From: Fibrobacter sp. UBA1313
Lineage (GTDB): Bacteria; Fibrobacterota; Fibrobacteria; Fibrobacterales; Fibrobacteraceae
Reading direction: 5' to 3'
DNA length: 19,513 nt
Assembly (NCBI GenBank): GCA_002307115.1
Contig: DBTP01000215.1
Span: forward strand, 1-19,513
Below are positions 1 to 6,694 of the stretch, piece by piece (within the stretch, counting starts at the first letter, position 1; every line of letters starts with the position of its first letter). A program made the position numbers and the translations under genes. The notes beneath the pieces were generated by a model. It saw only the letters and a program-made list of their open reading frames with translations, was not told the origin of the DNA and made no database searches.

Positions 1-92
1 GAAATATCCATGGCGCTTTCATTTTCTGTACCGGTAATGACCGGAAACTCAAGGTCTTTCCCTTGGTAATGCAGGGTTGCAGAATCGGACAT
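1..92 (-). CDS. gltA: Citrate synthase, N-terminal fragment (cut by window edge)
   Basis: The minus strand starts at an ATG at 92 and encodes about 30 residues, MSDSATLHYQGKDLEFPVIT then GTENESAMDIS, before the window ends. This matches the typical N-terminus of type II (hexameric) bacterial citrate synthases, which begin with a short beta-hairpin of the form 'ATL.Y.GK..ELPVI.GTEGE.A.DIS'. The enzyme condenses oxaloacetate and acetyl-CoA to citrate in the cytoplasm. A strong AGGAG Shine-Dalgarno lies about 7 bases before the ATG. The gene follows the aminotransferase by only 26 bp on the same strand and is probably in its operon. The catalytic domain is outside the window, so the call rests on the N-terminus only. 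Confidence 0.8.
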   Translation of the reverse strand, partial: MSDSATLHYQGKDLEFPVITGTENESAMDI

Positions 93-118
93 GGTAATCT
101 CCTGACGGTTAAAGTTCG

Positions 119-1411
119 TTAACGGATGGCGAGGATTGCTTTGTACAAGTTATCAAATAATTGCGGTAACTTGTCTGTAGGCACTGCAGAAAAGGCAAGA
201 CGAATAAGCCCAGAGAGGACAATGACGCCAGTGCTGTAATTCGCAAGGAGTTCTTTACGAACGGCATCGGCCTCCACGCCTTTCGGTTGAACACACATAA
301 AATAACCGCTATTGAAGGGCATGGGTTCAAAGGCTTCTCTATACTCTGGGTGGCTTGCAAGTACTTGCTTAATGACATCGTAGCGTTTTTTTAGCGTTTC
401 GTACTTCAGCTTCTTTTCTTCGTGGTATTCGGGACTGTTGTAGGCCTGTAGCAAAATCTTCTGAGAAATGCTCGGCGCATTGGAAATGTTGCCGCGCACG
501 ATTCCTGCCGCTTTTTGCTCTAAGGCTTTGAGCTGAAGAGCGGTCGCGCCTTTGAATCCGAAAGAGATAAAACCTACGCGGAAACCCCAGACGTAGTCTT
601 CTTTAGTGGGGCCATCCATTTTGACTGCAAGAAGATTTTCGTGAGCGTCCACCAATTTTGTGAATAAAGATTCGAGAAAAATTCCCTTTTCATACACCAA
701 TCCAAAGTAGGCATCATCGAGAAGTGCGACAACCTGGTTGCCCTCTTGAGCGGCTTTGGTGAGGACTTGGACGATTGCTTTTGCTTCTTCTTCGGTGGCC
801 GTATAACCCGTGGGGTTATTGGGGAAATTCAACAGAAGAACCTTCTTGCCCTTCTTACCATTGAATAAAGCTTTTTCTAAGGCCTCTACATCGAAGCCGC
901 CATTCTTAAAGGTATTGTAGGTGACGATTTTAGCACCATAGGCATTTTCAAAAATGAGTTCATAATTATCCCAATACAAATCGGGGATAATCACTTCGTC
1001 GCCTTCGTCTAGGAACAGATAGCCTGCACAGGAAATTGCATGAGTGAGGGCGGCGGTGACAACAGGGTTGGAGAATGATTTACCGGCCAAGCTTGGGTTC
1101 TTGATGCAAATCTGATTTTTCCAGGCCTCACGGAGTTGTGGGTCGCCGAAACTGGGCGCATAAAGGAAACTGGATTTAGGAAGGTTCAGCGCTTTTTGCA
1201 CGCAGGGAAGCGTGAGAGGAGACCCATCGTCTTCAAGAGCGGTGCCGATGGTTGCGTTGATCGCAGAACCTTTAGCTTCAGCACTTTGGCCGAGTATTCC
1301 TTTGCTGGGAAAAAAGATGGCTTTGCCAGCGGCGGAAAGCATTTGCAGAACGGGGGCCCCGTTGGTGGAGAGATCTGCGTTGAGGGCTTCTGCAAGAGGA
1401 TTGAGATTCAT
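119..1411 (-). CDS. Class I/II PLP-dependent aminotransferase (aspartate/aromatic-type fold)
   Basis: The 430-residue product is a fold-type I aminotransferase, transferring amino groups through pyridoxal phosphate in the cytoplasm. Visible family marks: NFPNNPTGY (residues 195-203) with the cofactor-contacting Asn, LLDDAYFG (230-237) with the Asp and Tyr that hold the pyridine ring, a candidate Schiff-base Lys270 in DGPTKED, and Arg278 in WGFRVGF, eight residues after the lysine as in aspartate aminotransferases. Length is normal to slightly long. The exact substrate cannot be read; aspartate, alanine or an aromatic amino acid are all possible. The start has an AGGA-like site 8-10 bases upstream. 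It follows a terminator (1459-1490) and precedes gltA by 26 bp. An aspartate-type enzyme would supply or consume oxaloacetate for the neighbouring citrate synthase, but that link is inference. Confidence 0.9.
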   Translation of the reverse strand: MNLNPLAEALNADLSTNGAPVLQMLSAAGKAIFFPSKGILGQSAEAKGSAINATIGTALEDDGSPLTLPCVQKALNLPKSSFLYAPSFGDPQLREAWKNQICIKNPSLAGKSFSNPVVTAALTHAISCAGYLFLDEGDEVIIPDLYWDNYELIFENAYGAKIVTYNTFKNGGFDVEALEKALFNGKKGKKVLLLNFPNNPTGYTATEEEAKAIVQVLTKAAQEGNQVVALLDDAYFGLVYEKGIFLESLFTKLVDAHENLLAVKMDGPTKEDYVWGFRVGFISFGFKGATALQLKALEQKAAGIVRGNISNAPSISQKILLQAYNSPEYHEEKKLKYETLKKRYDVIKQVLASHPEYREAFEPMPFNSGYFMCVQPKGVEADAVRKELLANYSTGVIVLSGLIRLAFSAVPTDKLPQLFDNLYKAILAIR

Positions 1412-1458
1412 TTTTTTTAAATCCTGAATAAAAATTGTTCAAAACAGCGAAAAAATAG

Positions 1459-1490
1459 AAAAAAAGGCCCCCTTTGCAGAGGGTTCGACC
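1459..1490 (-). terminator. Rho-independent terminator of the membrane-protein gene
   Basis: Read on the minus strand, an outer stem GGTC/GGCC (one G-U pair) encloses an inner stem CCCT/AGGG and is followed by seven T residues. It lies 15 bp after the stop codon at 1505 and separates that gene from the aminotransferase. Confidence 0.75.
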
Positions 1491-1504
1491 TCAAAAAAGA
1501 AAAA

Positions 1505-2284
1505 TTAAATAGGGTGGGTGCTTTCTGTTGCGGTCGCTTTGATTCGTCGTTTGAGTTCCTGGTTCAATGGCCAGAAAATGATCATATAAAGGGTGACCCC
1601 GATGGCGAGAACCAACCAGTGATTGAGTTTTCCAATCGTTTCTGCATAACGCATGGAAATCCACATAACGGGTGCAGCGATTAAAAACAGGGGAATTTGA
1701 CGGCACTGATCCCCCAAAGAATGCCTAGATTCGTAGCTCACGACCGAATTCATCATGGGGAAGCTTGTCGCAAAGCCCCCTATAATTTTCTTAACCACCA
1801 TCAATCCCGTAATGACTAATGCCACTACAGGCGCCTTGATGTAGACAGGAAGCGGTGTTTTGTAGTGCTTCCCGGGTTCATACGTTTGGGTTTGGAACAA
1901 AACCAGTCCGAGTACAAAATTGATGGCACATACCAAAAAGAAAAAGCCTTCTCCTTCGGGGCAGATAGGAAGGAGAAAAGCCCCCAAAATGACAAAAATG
2001 AAAATGCCTACAGCAATGGAAAGGATTATCGGTAGATGGGCTTTGTAGGTGAGAATGCGCACAACGTGGACATAGAGGAGACAAAGCAAGGCTCCACCGG
2101 CATTCGCTGCTCCAATGGGGAGCCCAATGGCGATGTAGGCGAATCCAAAGGGAATAGGAACGGTTGCCGTCACGGCCTTGAGTTGGGGGTCCTGAAGGTA
2201 GGCGCTGAAGGTGCCAAGGGCTGTCACTACGAATATCAGCAAGTAATCGTAAAATTCGAAGGCTAGGTGAAGATGCCCAAACAT
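1505..2284 (-). CDS. Polytopic inner-membrane protein of unknown function
   Basis: I do not recognise this 259-residue protein. It is strongly hydrophobic, with about seven or eight predicted membrane segments (roughly 12-29, 40-58, 60-78, 83-107, 112-130, 150-165, 195-212, 222-240) and a short polar, basic C-terminal tail. Its most distinctive part is a Gly/Ser-rich stretch around 169-193 containing SFPMMNSVVSYESRHSLG, with charged Glu, Arg and His next to a membrane segment, which looks like a conserved functional loop. A distant resemblance to small GlpM-like membrane proteins is possible but unproven. There is no Shine-Dalgarno; instead TACCTTTG ends 5 bases before the ATG, which suggests a leaderless transcript. 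It is monocistronic, with its own terminator, and divergent from rpsO. Confidence 0.8.
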   Translation of the reverse strand: MFGHLHLAFEFYDYLLIFVVTALGTFSAYLQDPQLKAVTATVPIPFGFAYIAIGLPIGAANAGGALLCLLYVHVVRILTYKAHLPIILSIAVGIFIFVILGAFLLPICPEGEGFFFLVCAINFVLGLVLFQTQTYEPGKHYKTPLPVYIKAPVVALVITGLMVVKKIIGGFATSFPMMNSVVSYESRHSLGDQCRQIPLFLIAAPVMWISMRYAETIGKLNHWLVLAIGVTLYMIIFWPLNQELKRRIKATATESTHPI

Positions 2285-2289
2285 GCGGT

Positions 2290-2297
2290 CAAAGGTA
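2290..2297 (-). promoter_or_regulatory. Candidate -10/-7 element (TACCTTTG) for the membrane-protein gene
   Basis: TACCTTTG on the minus strand fits the Bacteroidetes TAnnTTTG consensus. Its first T lies 13 bases before the A of the ATG at 2284, so transcription would start at or within 1-2 bases of the start codon. No good -35 hexamer is visible. Confidence 0.45.
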
Positions 2298-2322
2298 AAA
2301 AAAAGTGCTTAAAAACCAGTGT

Positions 2323-2351
2323 TTGAAACAAAAACGTACGGAATGTATTTT
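2323..2351 (+). promoter_or_regulatory. Candidate sigma-70-like promoter of rpsO-pnp
   Basis: TTGAAA (2323-2328) and TATTTT (2346-2351) are separated by exactly 17 bp. Transcription would begin near 2358 and leave a leader of about 125 nt before rpsO, long enough for autoregulation. The -10 also reads TAnnTTGA, close to the motif seen at hemN. Confidence 0.5.
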
Positions 2352-2357
2352 GAAATA

Positions 2358-2483
2358 AGCTAAATTACCGCCCAGTAGTTGCATTTTGCCTGAACGTCTG
2401 CAAATCGGCTCGCCACCGTGTGCGGCATTCGCGAAGGTACAAGTAATTGTTACATCATAAACCACAAAGGAAATGGACAGCAA
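2358..2483 (+). promoter_or_regulatory. rpsO leader with candidate hairpins (possible S15 autoregulatory region)
   Basis: The leader contains three candidate stems: TTTGC/GCAAA around 2384-2404; an ACC/GGT plus GCG/CGC interrupted stem around 2414-2438; and a hairpin at 2437-2453 with stem GTACAA, a GTAA (GNRA-type) tetraloop and a complementary arm with one bulged T. The last two share bases and may be alternatives. S15 represses its own mRNA through structured leaders in several bacteria, with structures that are not conserved between phyla. The regulatory role here is inference. Confidence 0.35.
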
Positions 2484-2756
2484 ATGGCTACCATTACGAA
2501 AGAAAAGTCAGCAGAACTCACCGCCAAGTTTGGCGCTAACGAACAAGACACCGGCTCCGTCCGCGTTCAAGTTGCGATCCTCACGGAGAAGATCAAGAAC
2601 TTGACCGAGCATGCCAAGACACATCGCAAGGATTTTCATTCCCTTCGTGGTTTGACGGCGATGGTTGCGAAGCGCAAGACGTTGCTCAAATTTTATGCCT
2701 CTAACGACATCGAAGGCTATCGTGCCATCATTAAGGAACTCGGCATTCGCGGGTAA
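2484..2756 (+). CDS. rpsO: 30S ribosomal protein S15
   Basis: The 90-residue product matches S15 over its full length: GANEQDTGSVRVQVAILTEKI, then the H-x3-DFHSLRGL motif (EHAKTHRKDFHSLRGL) and the basic helix MVAKRKTLLKFY that contacts 16S rRNA. S15 binds the central domain of 16S rRNA early in 30S assembly. The ATG at 2484 gives the usual S15 N-terminus and has AAAGGA about 12 bases upstream. The frame stays open back to 2418, but that extension is unlike S15. pnp follows after 11 bp, the widespread rpsO-pnp arrangement. Confidence 0.98.
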   Translation: MATITKEKSAELTAKFGANEQDTGSVRVQVAILTEKIKNLTEHAKTHRKDFHSLRGLTAMVAKRKTLLKFYASNDIEGYRAIIKELGIRG

Positions 2757-2767
2757 TTAGGAGAAAC

Positions 2768-4948
2768 ATGGCTGAATACAAAATGTTAAAAGCCGAAGAA
2801 GCGACAGTAACGCTTCCCGATGGTCGTACCGTTCGTTTAGAAACGGGTCGTATGGCCAAACAGGCTTCTGGATCCGCTATCATTCAGATGGGCGATGCTT
2901 TATTGCTTGCGACTGTCTGTTTTGGACCTGAAAAAGAAGGGGATTTTTTCCCGCTTACTGTGGAATACCGTGAAAAGGCTTATGCTGCGGGTCGTCTCCC
3001 CGGTGGTTACAACAAGCGTGAAGGGGGTCGTCCGTCCGATGATGAAACTCTCATTGCTCGCGTGATTGACCGTCCGATTCGCCCTATGTTCCCCGCTAAC
3101 TTCACTCGTGAAGTTCAGGTCATCGTTCAGGTTCTTTCCGCCGATAAGAATTACGCTCCCGATGTTCTCGGCGTCAGCGCCGCTTCTTTGGCGATTGGTC
3201 TTTCTGAATTGCCTTTCGAAGAACAAGTCGCGTGCGTTCGTGTTGCTGTTATTGATGGCAAGACGATCGTGAATCCTAGCTACGAAGATGTGGCTATTGC
3301 TGATTTGGATCTTATGATTGCGGGTACTGCTACTTCCGTCTGCATGGTGGAAGGTGGTGCTTATGAAGTTTCTGAAGAACTCATGATTGAGGCGATTCTC
3401 GCGGGCCATGAAGCCATCAAGCTTCTTTGTGAGGCCCAACAGCAATTGGTGGATCGTTGTTCCAAACCGAAAATGGTTCTCGCTGCGAAGAATGTGGGCG
3501 AAGCTCATGAGACCCTAGTGAAAACGATTAAAGAAGTCATCTTTGATGAACTTTATGCGACGCTTCATACACCTATGGTCAAGAGTCAGCACTATCCAGC
3601 GATGGCAGCTCTCGAAGAGAAAGCCCTTGCGGATGGTCGCGTGACAGCGATTGTTGGTGAAGATGAACAGCTTCATGCAGATGCCAAGGAAATTTTCCAC
3701 GATCTCGAACGCAACACCATGCGCGAAATGATTCTCAACGAAGGGACTCGTATTGATGGTCGTAAGACCACCGAAGTGCGTCCGATTGAAATTCAACTCG
3801 GTGTGCTCCCTCGTGCTCATGGTTCTGCGCTTTTCCAGCGCGGTGAAACCCAAGGTCTCGTGATTTGTACTCTCGGCACTAAATCCGACGAGCAGCGTTA
3901 CGAAAATCTTCAGGGTGATGGCACCAAGAATTACATGCTTCATTATAACTTCCCGCCGTTCTGTGTCGGTGAGTGCAAGAAGCTTGGTCTTTCCCGCCGT
4001 GAAATCGGTCATGGACATTTGGCAGAACGTTCTTTGAACGCGGTTCTTCCTTCTCCAGAAAGTTTCCCGTACACGATTCGCATTGTGTCAGAAATTCTGG
4101 AATCCAATGGTTCCTCTTCCATGGCTTCTGTCTGTGGTGGTACGTTGTCCCTTATGGACGCTGGTGTGCCTATCAAGGCTCCAGTGGCTGGTGTGGCGAT
4201 GGGTCTTATCTCCGAAAAGGGCAGCGTCTCTGAAGGTGGCAAGATTGAAATTCTCACCGATATTACTGGTACGGAAGATCATCTTGGCGATATGGACTTC
4301 AAGATAACGGGTACTGAATTCGGTATTACCGCGTGTCAGATGGACATTAAGATCAAGGGCATTACGCCGGAACTTATGGCGAAGGCTTTGACTCAAGCTA
4401 AGCAAGGTCGTTTGCACATCTTGGGCAAGATGAAGGAACTGGGCTTGGAAGCTCCGCGTCCGCATCTTTCTGAGAAGGCTCCGACCATGATTAAAATGCG
4501 CATTCCGACAAACAAGATCCGCGATGTGATCGGTTCCGGTGGCGCTGTAATCAAGGGTATGCAATCTCAAACAGGTTGTCAGATCAATATTGATGATAGT
4601 GGTAACATTGATATCGCAGCTCCAAGTGCGAAGGTCGGTGCTGTCTGTCGTCGTATGATTGAAGAACTTACTGCAGAACCAGAACCAGGCCGTATCTACA
4701 AGGGCAAGGTGAAGACGATTCAACCGTTTGGTGCATTCGTTGAAATCCTCCCAGGTCGTGATGGCCTCGTTCATATCTCCGAACTTGCCGATCATCGTGT
4801 CGATCGTGTCGAAGATGTGGTTCAAGTGGGTAGTGAAGTCACGGTGATGTGTCTCGGTGTGGACCCGAAGGGCAAAATAAAGCTCTCCATCAAGGCCCTC
4901 AACGAAGGCAACGGTGCCGCTGCTGATTTGCCAAGTGAAGAAATGTAA
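2768..4948 (+). CDS. pnp: Polyribonucleotide nucleotidyltransferase (PNPase)
   Basis: The 726-residue product is a complete PNPase, the 3'-5' phosphorolytic exonuclease of mRNA decay that forms a trimer. Order of parts: first RNase PH-like domain (about 10-150), a helical linker, second catalytic RNase PH-like domain (about 325-560), KH domain with the GSGG loop (589-592) and C-terminal S1 domain (about 641-710). Active-site residues are present: FQRGETQ, GSSSMASVCGG for phosphate binding, and Asp504 and Asp510 in GTEDHLGDMDFK, equivalent to E. coli Asp486 and Asp492. An AGGAG site lies 6 bases before the ATG. It is co-transcribed with rpsO and ends at a strong terminator. The 726-residue length is in the family range. 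Confidence 0.98.
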   Translation: MAEYKMLKAEEATVTLPDGRTVRLETGRMAKQASGSAIIQMGDALLLATVCFGPEKEGDFFPLTVEYREKAYAAGRLPGGYNKREGGRPSDDETLIARVIDRPIRPMFPANFTREVQVIVQVLSADKNYAPDVLGVSAASLAIGLSELPFEEQVACVRVAVIDGKTIVNPSYEDVAIADLDLMIAGTATSVCMVEGGAYEVSEELMIEAILAGHEAIKLLCEAQQQLVDRCSKPKMVLAAKNVGEAHETLVKTIKEVIFDELYATLHTPMVKSQHYPAMAALEEKALADGRVTAIVGEDEQLHADAKEIFHDLERNTMREMILNEGTRIDGRKTTEVRPIEIQLGVLPRAHGSALFQRGETQGLVICTLGTKSDEQRYENLQGDGTKNYMLHYNFPPFCVGECKKLGLSRREIGHGHLAERSLNAVLPSPESFPYTIRIVSEILESNGSSSMASVCGGTLSLMDAGVPIKAPVAGVAMGLISEKGSVSEGGKIEILTDITGTEDHLGDMDFKITGTEFGITACQMDIKIKGITPELMAKALTQAKQGRLHILGKMKELGLEAPRPHLSEKAPTMIKMRIPTNKIRDVIGSGGAVIKGMQSQTGCQINIDDSGNIDIAAPSAKVGAVCRRMIEELTAEPEPGRIYKGKVKTIQPFGAFVEILPGRDGLVHISELADHRVDRVEDVVQVGSEVTVMCLGVDPKGKIKLSIKALNEGNGAAADLPSEEM

Positions 4949-4972
4949 TTCTTCGATATAAAAAATGAAAAA

Positions 4973-5005
4973 GGTCCTGGTCTTTATTGACCGGGCCTTT
5001 TTTTT
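4973..5005 (+). terminator. Rho-independent terminator of rpsO-pnp
   Basis: A GGTCCTGGTC / GACCGGGCC stem (one bulged T, one G-U pair) with loop TTTATT is followed by eight T residues. It starts 24 bp after the pnp stop codon. Confidence 0.92.
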
Positions 5006-5019
5006 GTGAGCTTGCATTT

Positions 5020-5027
5020 TATATTTG
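5020..5027 (+). promoter_or_regulatory. Candidate -10/-7 element (TATATTTG) for tcdA
   Basis: TATATTTG matches TAnnTTTG exactly and begins 14 bases before the ATG at 5034, just after the pnp terminator. The predicted start site is within 1-3 bases of the ATG. The -35 region overlaps the terminator T-tract and has only a weak TTTG. Confidence 0.45.
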
Positions 5028-5033
5028 TGCCTA

Positions 5034-5822
5034 ATGGAAACGATGGACCCTACATTGCAAAGGCTTGCCATTTTAGTTGGCGAGGAAACTCTAAATAGTT
5101 TAAGTAAATCTCATGTGGCTGTTTTTGGATTGGGCGGTGTGGGAAGTTGGTGTGCGGAAGCCCTTGTGCGCAGTGGCATCAACGAAATCACATTGGTGGA
5201 TAGTGATCGTATCGCTATCTCTAATATCAATCGTCAGCTCCCTGCTTTGTTTGGAACCGTGGGTGAGTTGAAGGCAGAAGTTCTTGCCGAGCGTTTGCAC
5301 TCTATTCGTGAAGGCGTCACTATTCATGTTAAAGCCTCTCTTTATTCACAAGAGACAAGGGATATTTTTACATGGGACGCCTACGATTACGTCGTTGATG
5401 CGATTGATTCTCTTGCTCATAAAATAGATCTTTTGGCGTATGCCTCGGAACGGGGCTGTACTGTTTTTTCGAGCTTGGGAGCGGCGGGGAAGCTTGATCC
5501 CACAAAGGTCCGTTCGGTAAGTATTTGGAAAACAGCGGGTTGTCCTCTCGGTAAATTGGTACGAGGTGGGCTTCGTAAGCGGGGATTCTCAGGAGATTTT
5601 GTCGCTGTTTATAGCGAGGAACTGTCGCGAATGGGTTTCCTTGCTGCTGACAGGGGGGTGTGCGAAACCAAGGGCAATAGCATCAAGCAAACGGTTCTTG
5701 GAAGTTTTGTTTCCGTGACAGCCACCTTTGGCATGACTCTCGCAAGCCTCGTGGTTCAAGATGCTCTTAAACGTTCGGAATCAGGGGTGAATAGCGATGC
5801 CGGAAGCCTCATCGAAAACTGA
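5034..5822 (+). CDS. tcdA: tRNA threonylcarbamoyladenosine dehydratase (ct6A synthase), ThiF/E1-like
   Basis: The 262-residue product is an E1-like ATP-dependent enzyme of the TcdA (CsdL/YgdL) group, which cyclises t6A at position 37 of ANN-decoding tRNAs. Visible parts: nucleotide-binding FGLGGVGSWCAEALVRSG near residues 31-48, the VDSDRIAISNINRQ segment with the ATP-contacting Asp and Arg, DAIDS as the second Asp motif, and SSLGAAGKLDPTKVRS. MoeB and ThiF are less likely because the DPTK block and the LGKLVRGGLRKRG segment fit TcdA. The start is uncertain: ATG 5034, ATG 5043 and TTG 5025 are in frame. None has a good Shine-Dalgarno, although GGAAA precedes ATG 5043. ATG 5034 fits a TAnnTTTG promoter as a nearly leaderless start. 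The gene is monocistronic and convergent with rpsD. Confidence 0.88.
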   Translation: METMDPTLQRLAILVGEETLNSLSKSHVAVFGLGGVGSWCAEALVRSGINEITLVDSDRIAISNINRQLPALFGTVGELKAEVLAERLHSIREGVTIHVKASLYSQETRDIFTWDAYDYVVDAIDSLAHKIDLLAYASERGCTVFSSLGAAGKLDPTKVRSVSIWKTAGCPLGKLVRGGLRKRGFSGDFVAVYSEELSRMGFLAADRGVCETKGNSIKQTVLGSFVSVTATFGMTLASLVVQDALKRSESGVNSDAGSLIEN

Positions 5823-5902
5823 AACGAGATATAAAAAATCAGAAGTAAATTCAGTTTTTGTCGTCTGCTAAATCGTATTATTTTTAAACGTTATAAAAGA
5901 AA

Positions 5903-5929
5903 AGCCCCGGATTTTGTCCGGAGCTTTTT
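5903..5929. terminator. Bidirectional terminator between tcdA and rpsD
   Basis: A stem AGC-CCGGA/TCCGG-GCT with one C/A mismatch and loop TTTTG is followed by TTTTT on the plus strand and by an interrupted T-run (CTTTTCTTTT) on the minus strand. It can end both tcdA (plus) and rpsD (minus, stop at 5952). The 80 bp between the tcdA stop and the hairpin are A/T-rich and hold nothing else visible. Confidence 0.85.
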
Positions 5930-5951
5930 CATTAAAATGGATAAACAAGAA

Positions 5952-6557
5952 CTACCGAGAGTAGTATTCCACGACAAGCTGTTCTTGCAACTTCACTGGG
6001 ATCTGTTCACGGAGGGGAAGCGCTACGAGTGTGCCTTCCATCTTCGTTTTATCGATAGAAAGATATTCAGGAAGGGCCGGAGCATTGTCCAAAGCTTCCT
6101 TGATTTGCACGTGGTTCTTGGAACGTTCGCGAACGGCAATCACATCACCAGCCTTAATAAGACGGCTAGGAGTAAAAGAACGAACACCATTCACGGCAAA
6201 GTGACCATGGGCGACATATTGGCGCGCAGCAAAAATAGTGCGGGCAAAACCCATGCGGAATACGAGCGCATCAATACGAGTCTCAAGGAGAATCATAAGG
6301 TTATCACCAGCAGAACCGTTACGACGGTTCGCTTCATCATAAGCCTTAGCCATCTGCGCTTCGGAAATGTTATAAGTAAAGCGAAGACGTTGCTTTTCCA
6401 CCAACTGCTGCTTGTACACAGAGGCAGATTTCTTGCGGTTCAGACCATGCTGTCCGGGAGGAAAATTGCGACGGTCAAGGACCTTTTGGGTTTTCTGAGT
6501 GGTGGCAAGCCCGAGAGAACGGGCGGTCTTAGCTTTGGGTCCACGATAAGCAGACAT
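5952..6557 (-). CDS. rpsD: 30S ribosomal protein S4, cysteine-free type
   Basis: The 201-residue product is S4, the primary 16S rRNA-binding protein that starts 30S assembly and often represses its own synthesis. The N-terminal domain has RRNFPPGQHG, and the S4 RNA-binding fold covers about 91-155 (ETRIDALVFRMGFARTIFAA, then HGHFAVNG and PSRLIKAGDVI). The N-terminus MSAYRGPKAKTARSLG has lysine or alanine where zinc-binding S4 has cysteines (typically CRLCRREG-like), and the protein has no cysteine at all, so it is the C-minus, zinc-independent form. An AGG site lies 7 bases before the ATG. The gene stands alone rather than in the alpha operon with rpsM, rpsK and rpoA, so it could be the only rpsD or a paralogue of a zinc-binding copy. 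Confidence 0.97.
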   Translation of the reverse strand: MSAYRGPKAKTARSLGLATTQKTQKVLDRRNFPPGQHGLNRKKSASVYKQQLVEKQRLRFTYNISEAQMAKAYDEANRRNGSAGDNLMILLETRIDALVFRMGFARTIFAARQYVAHGHFAVNGVRSFTPSRLIKAGDVIAVRERSKNHVQIKEALDNAPALPEYLSIDKTKMEGTLVALPLREQIPVKLQEQLVVEYYSR

Positions 6558-6589
6558 ATTTACCTCGAAAGGAAGCTCTTTAGTTTAAG

Positions 6590-6624
6590 CTTGTTTGCTG
6601 GCAGAGCTTGGCACGACAAACAAG
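6590..6624 (-). promoter_or_regulatory. Inverted repeat in the rpsD leader
   Basis: CTTGTTTG (6590-6597) and CAAACAAG (6617-6624) form a perfect 8-bp stem with a 19-nt loop. If transcription starts near 6625, as the candidate promoter predicts, the hairpin is at the very 5' end of the rpsD mRNA, about 33 nt before the ATG. It could be a 5' stabiliser or an S4 autoregulatory element; no U-tract follows, so it is not a terminator. Confidence 0.4.
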
Positions 6625-6630
6625 GAGGCA

Positions 6631-6660
6631 CAAATGTAACAAAAAAAGCGACTTTCTCAA
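6631..6660 (-). promoter_or_regulatory. Candidate rpsD promoter overlapping the upstream terminator
   Basis: On the minus strand TTGAGA (6660-6655) and TACATT (6638-6633) are spaced by 16 bp, and the -10 extends to TACATTTG, matching TAnnTTTG. The -35 sits in the loop and stem of the terminator of the preceding operon, so the same bases appear to serve both functions. Confidence 0.5.
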
Positions 6661-6670
6661 GGAAAGTCGC
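6641..6670 (-). terminator. Rho-independent terminator of the beta-helix/lipoprotein operon
   Basis: A perfect 9-bp stem GCGACTTTC/GAAAGTCGC with a 5-nt loop is followed on the minus strand by seven T residues. It lies 24 bp after the stop codon of the lipoprotein gene. Confidence 0.93.
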
Positions 6671-6694
6671 TATAAAGGTCGAAAATAAATGCTT

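Noticed and set aside
2418..2483. N-terminal extension of rpsO upstream of 2484
   Set aside because: The 22 extra codons are unlike S15 and overlap the candidate regulatory leader; ATG 2484 gives the usual S15 N-terminus.
4088..5071. A 327-codon open frame on the minus strand opposite pnp
   Set aside because: It lies antisense to the complete, strongly conserved PNPase gene, crosses its terminator, and its translation is low-complexity and rich in His, Thr and Arg as expected for a shadow frame.
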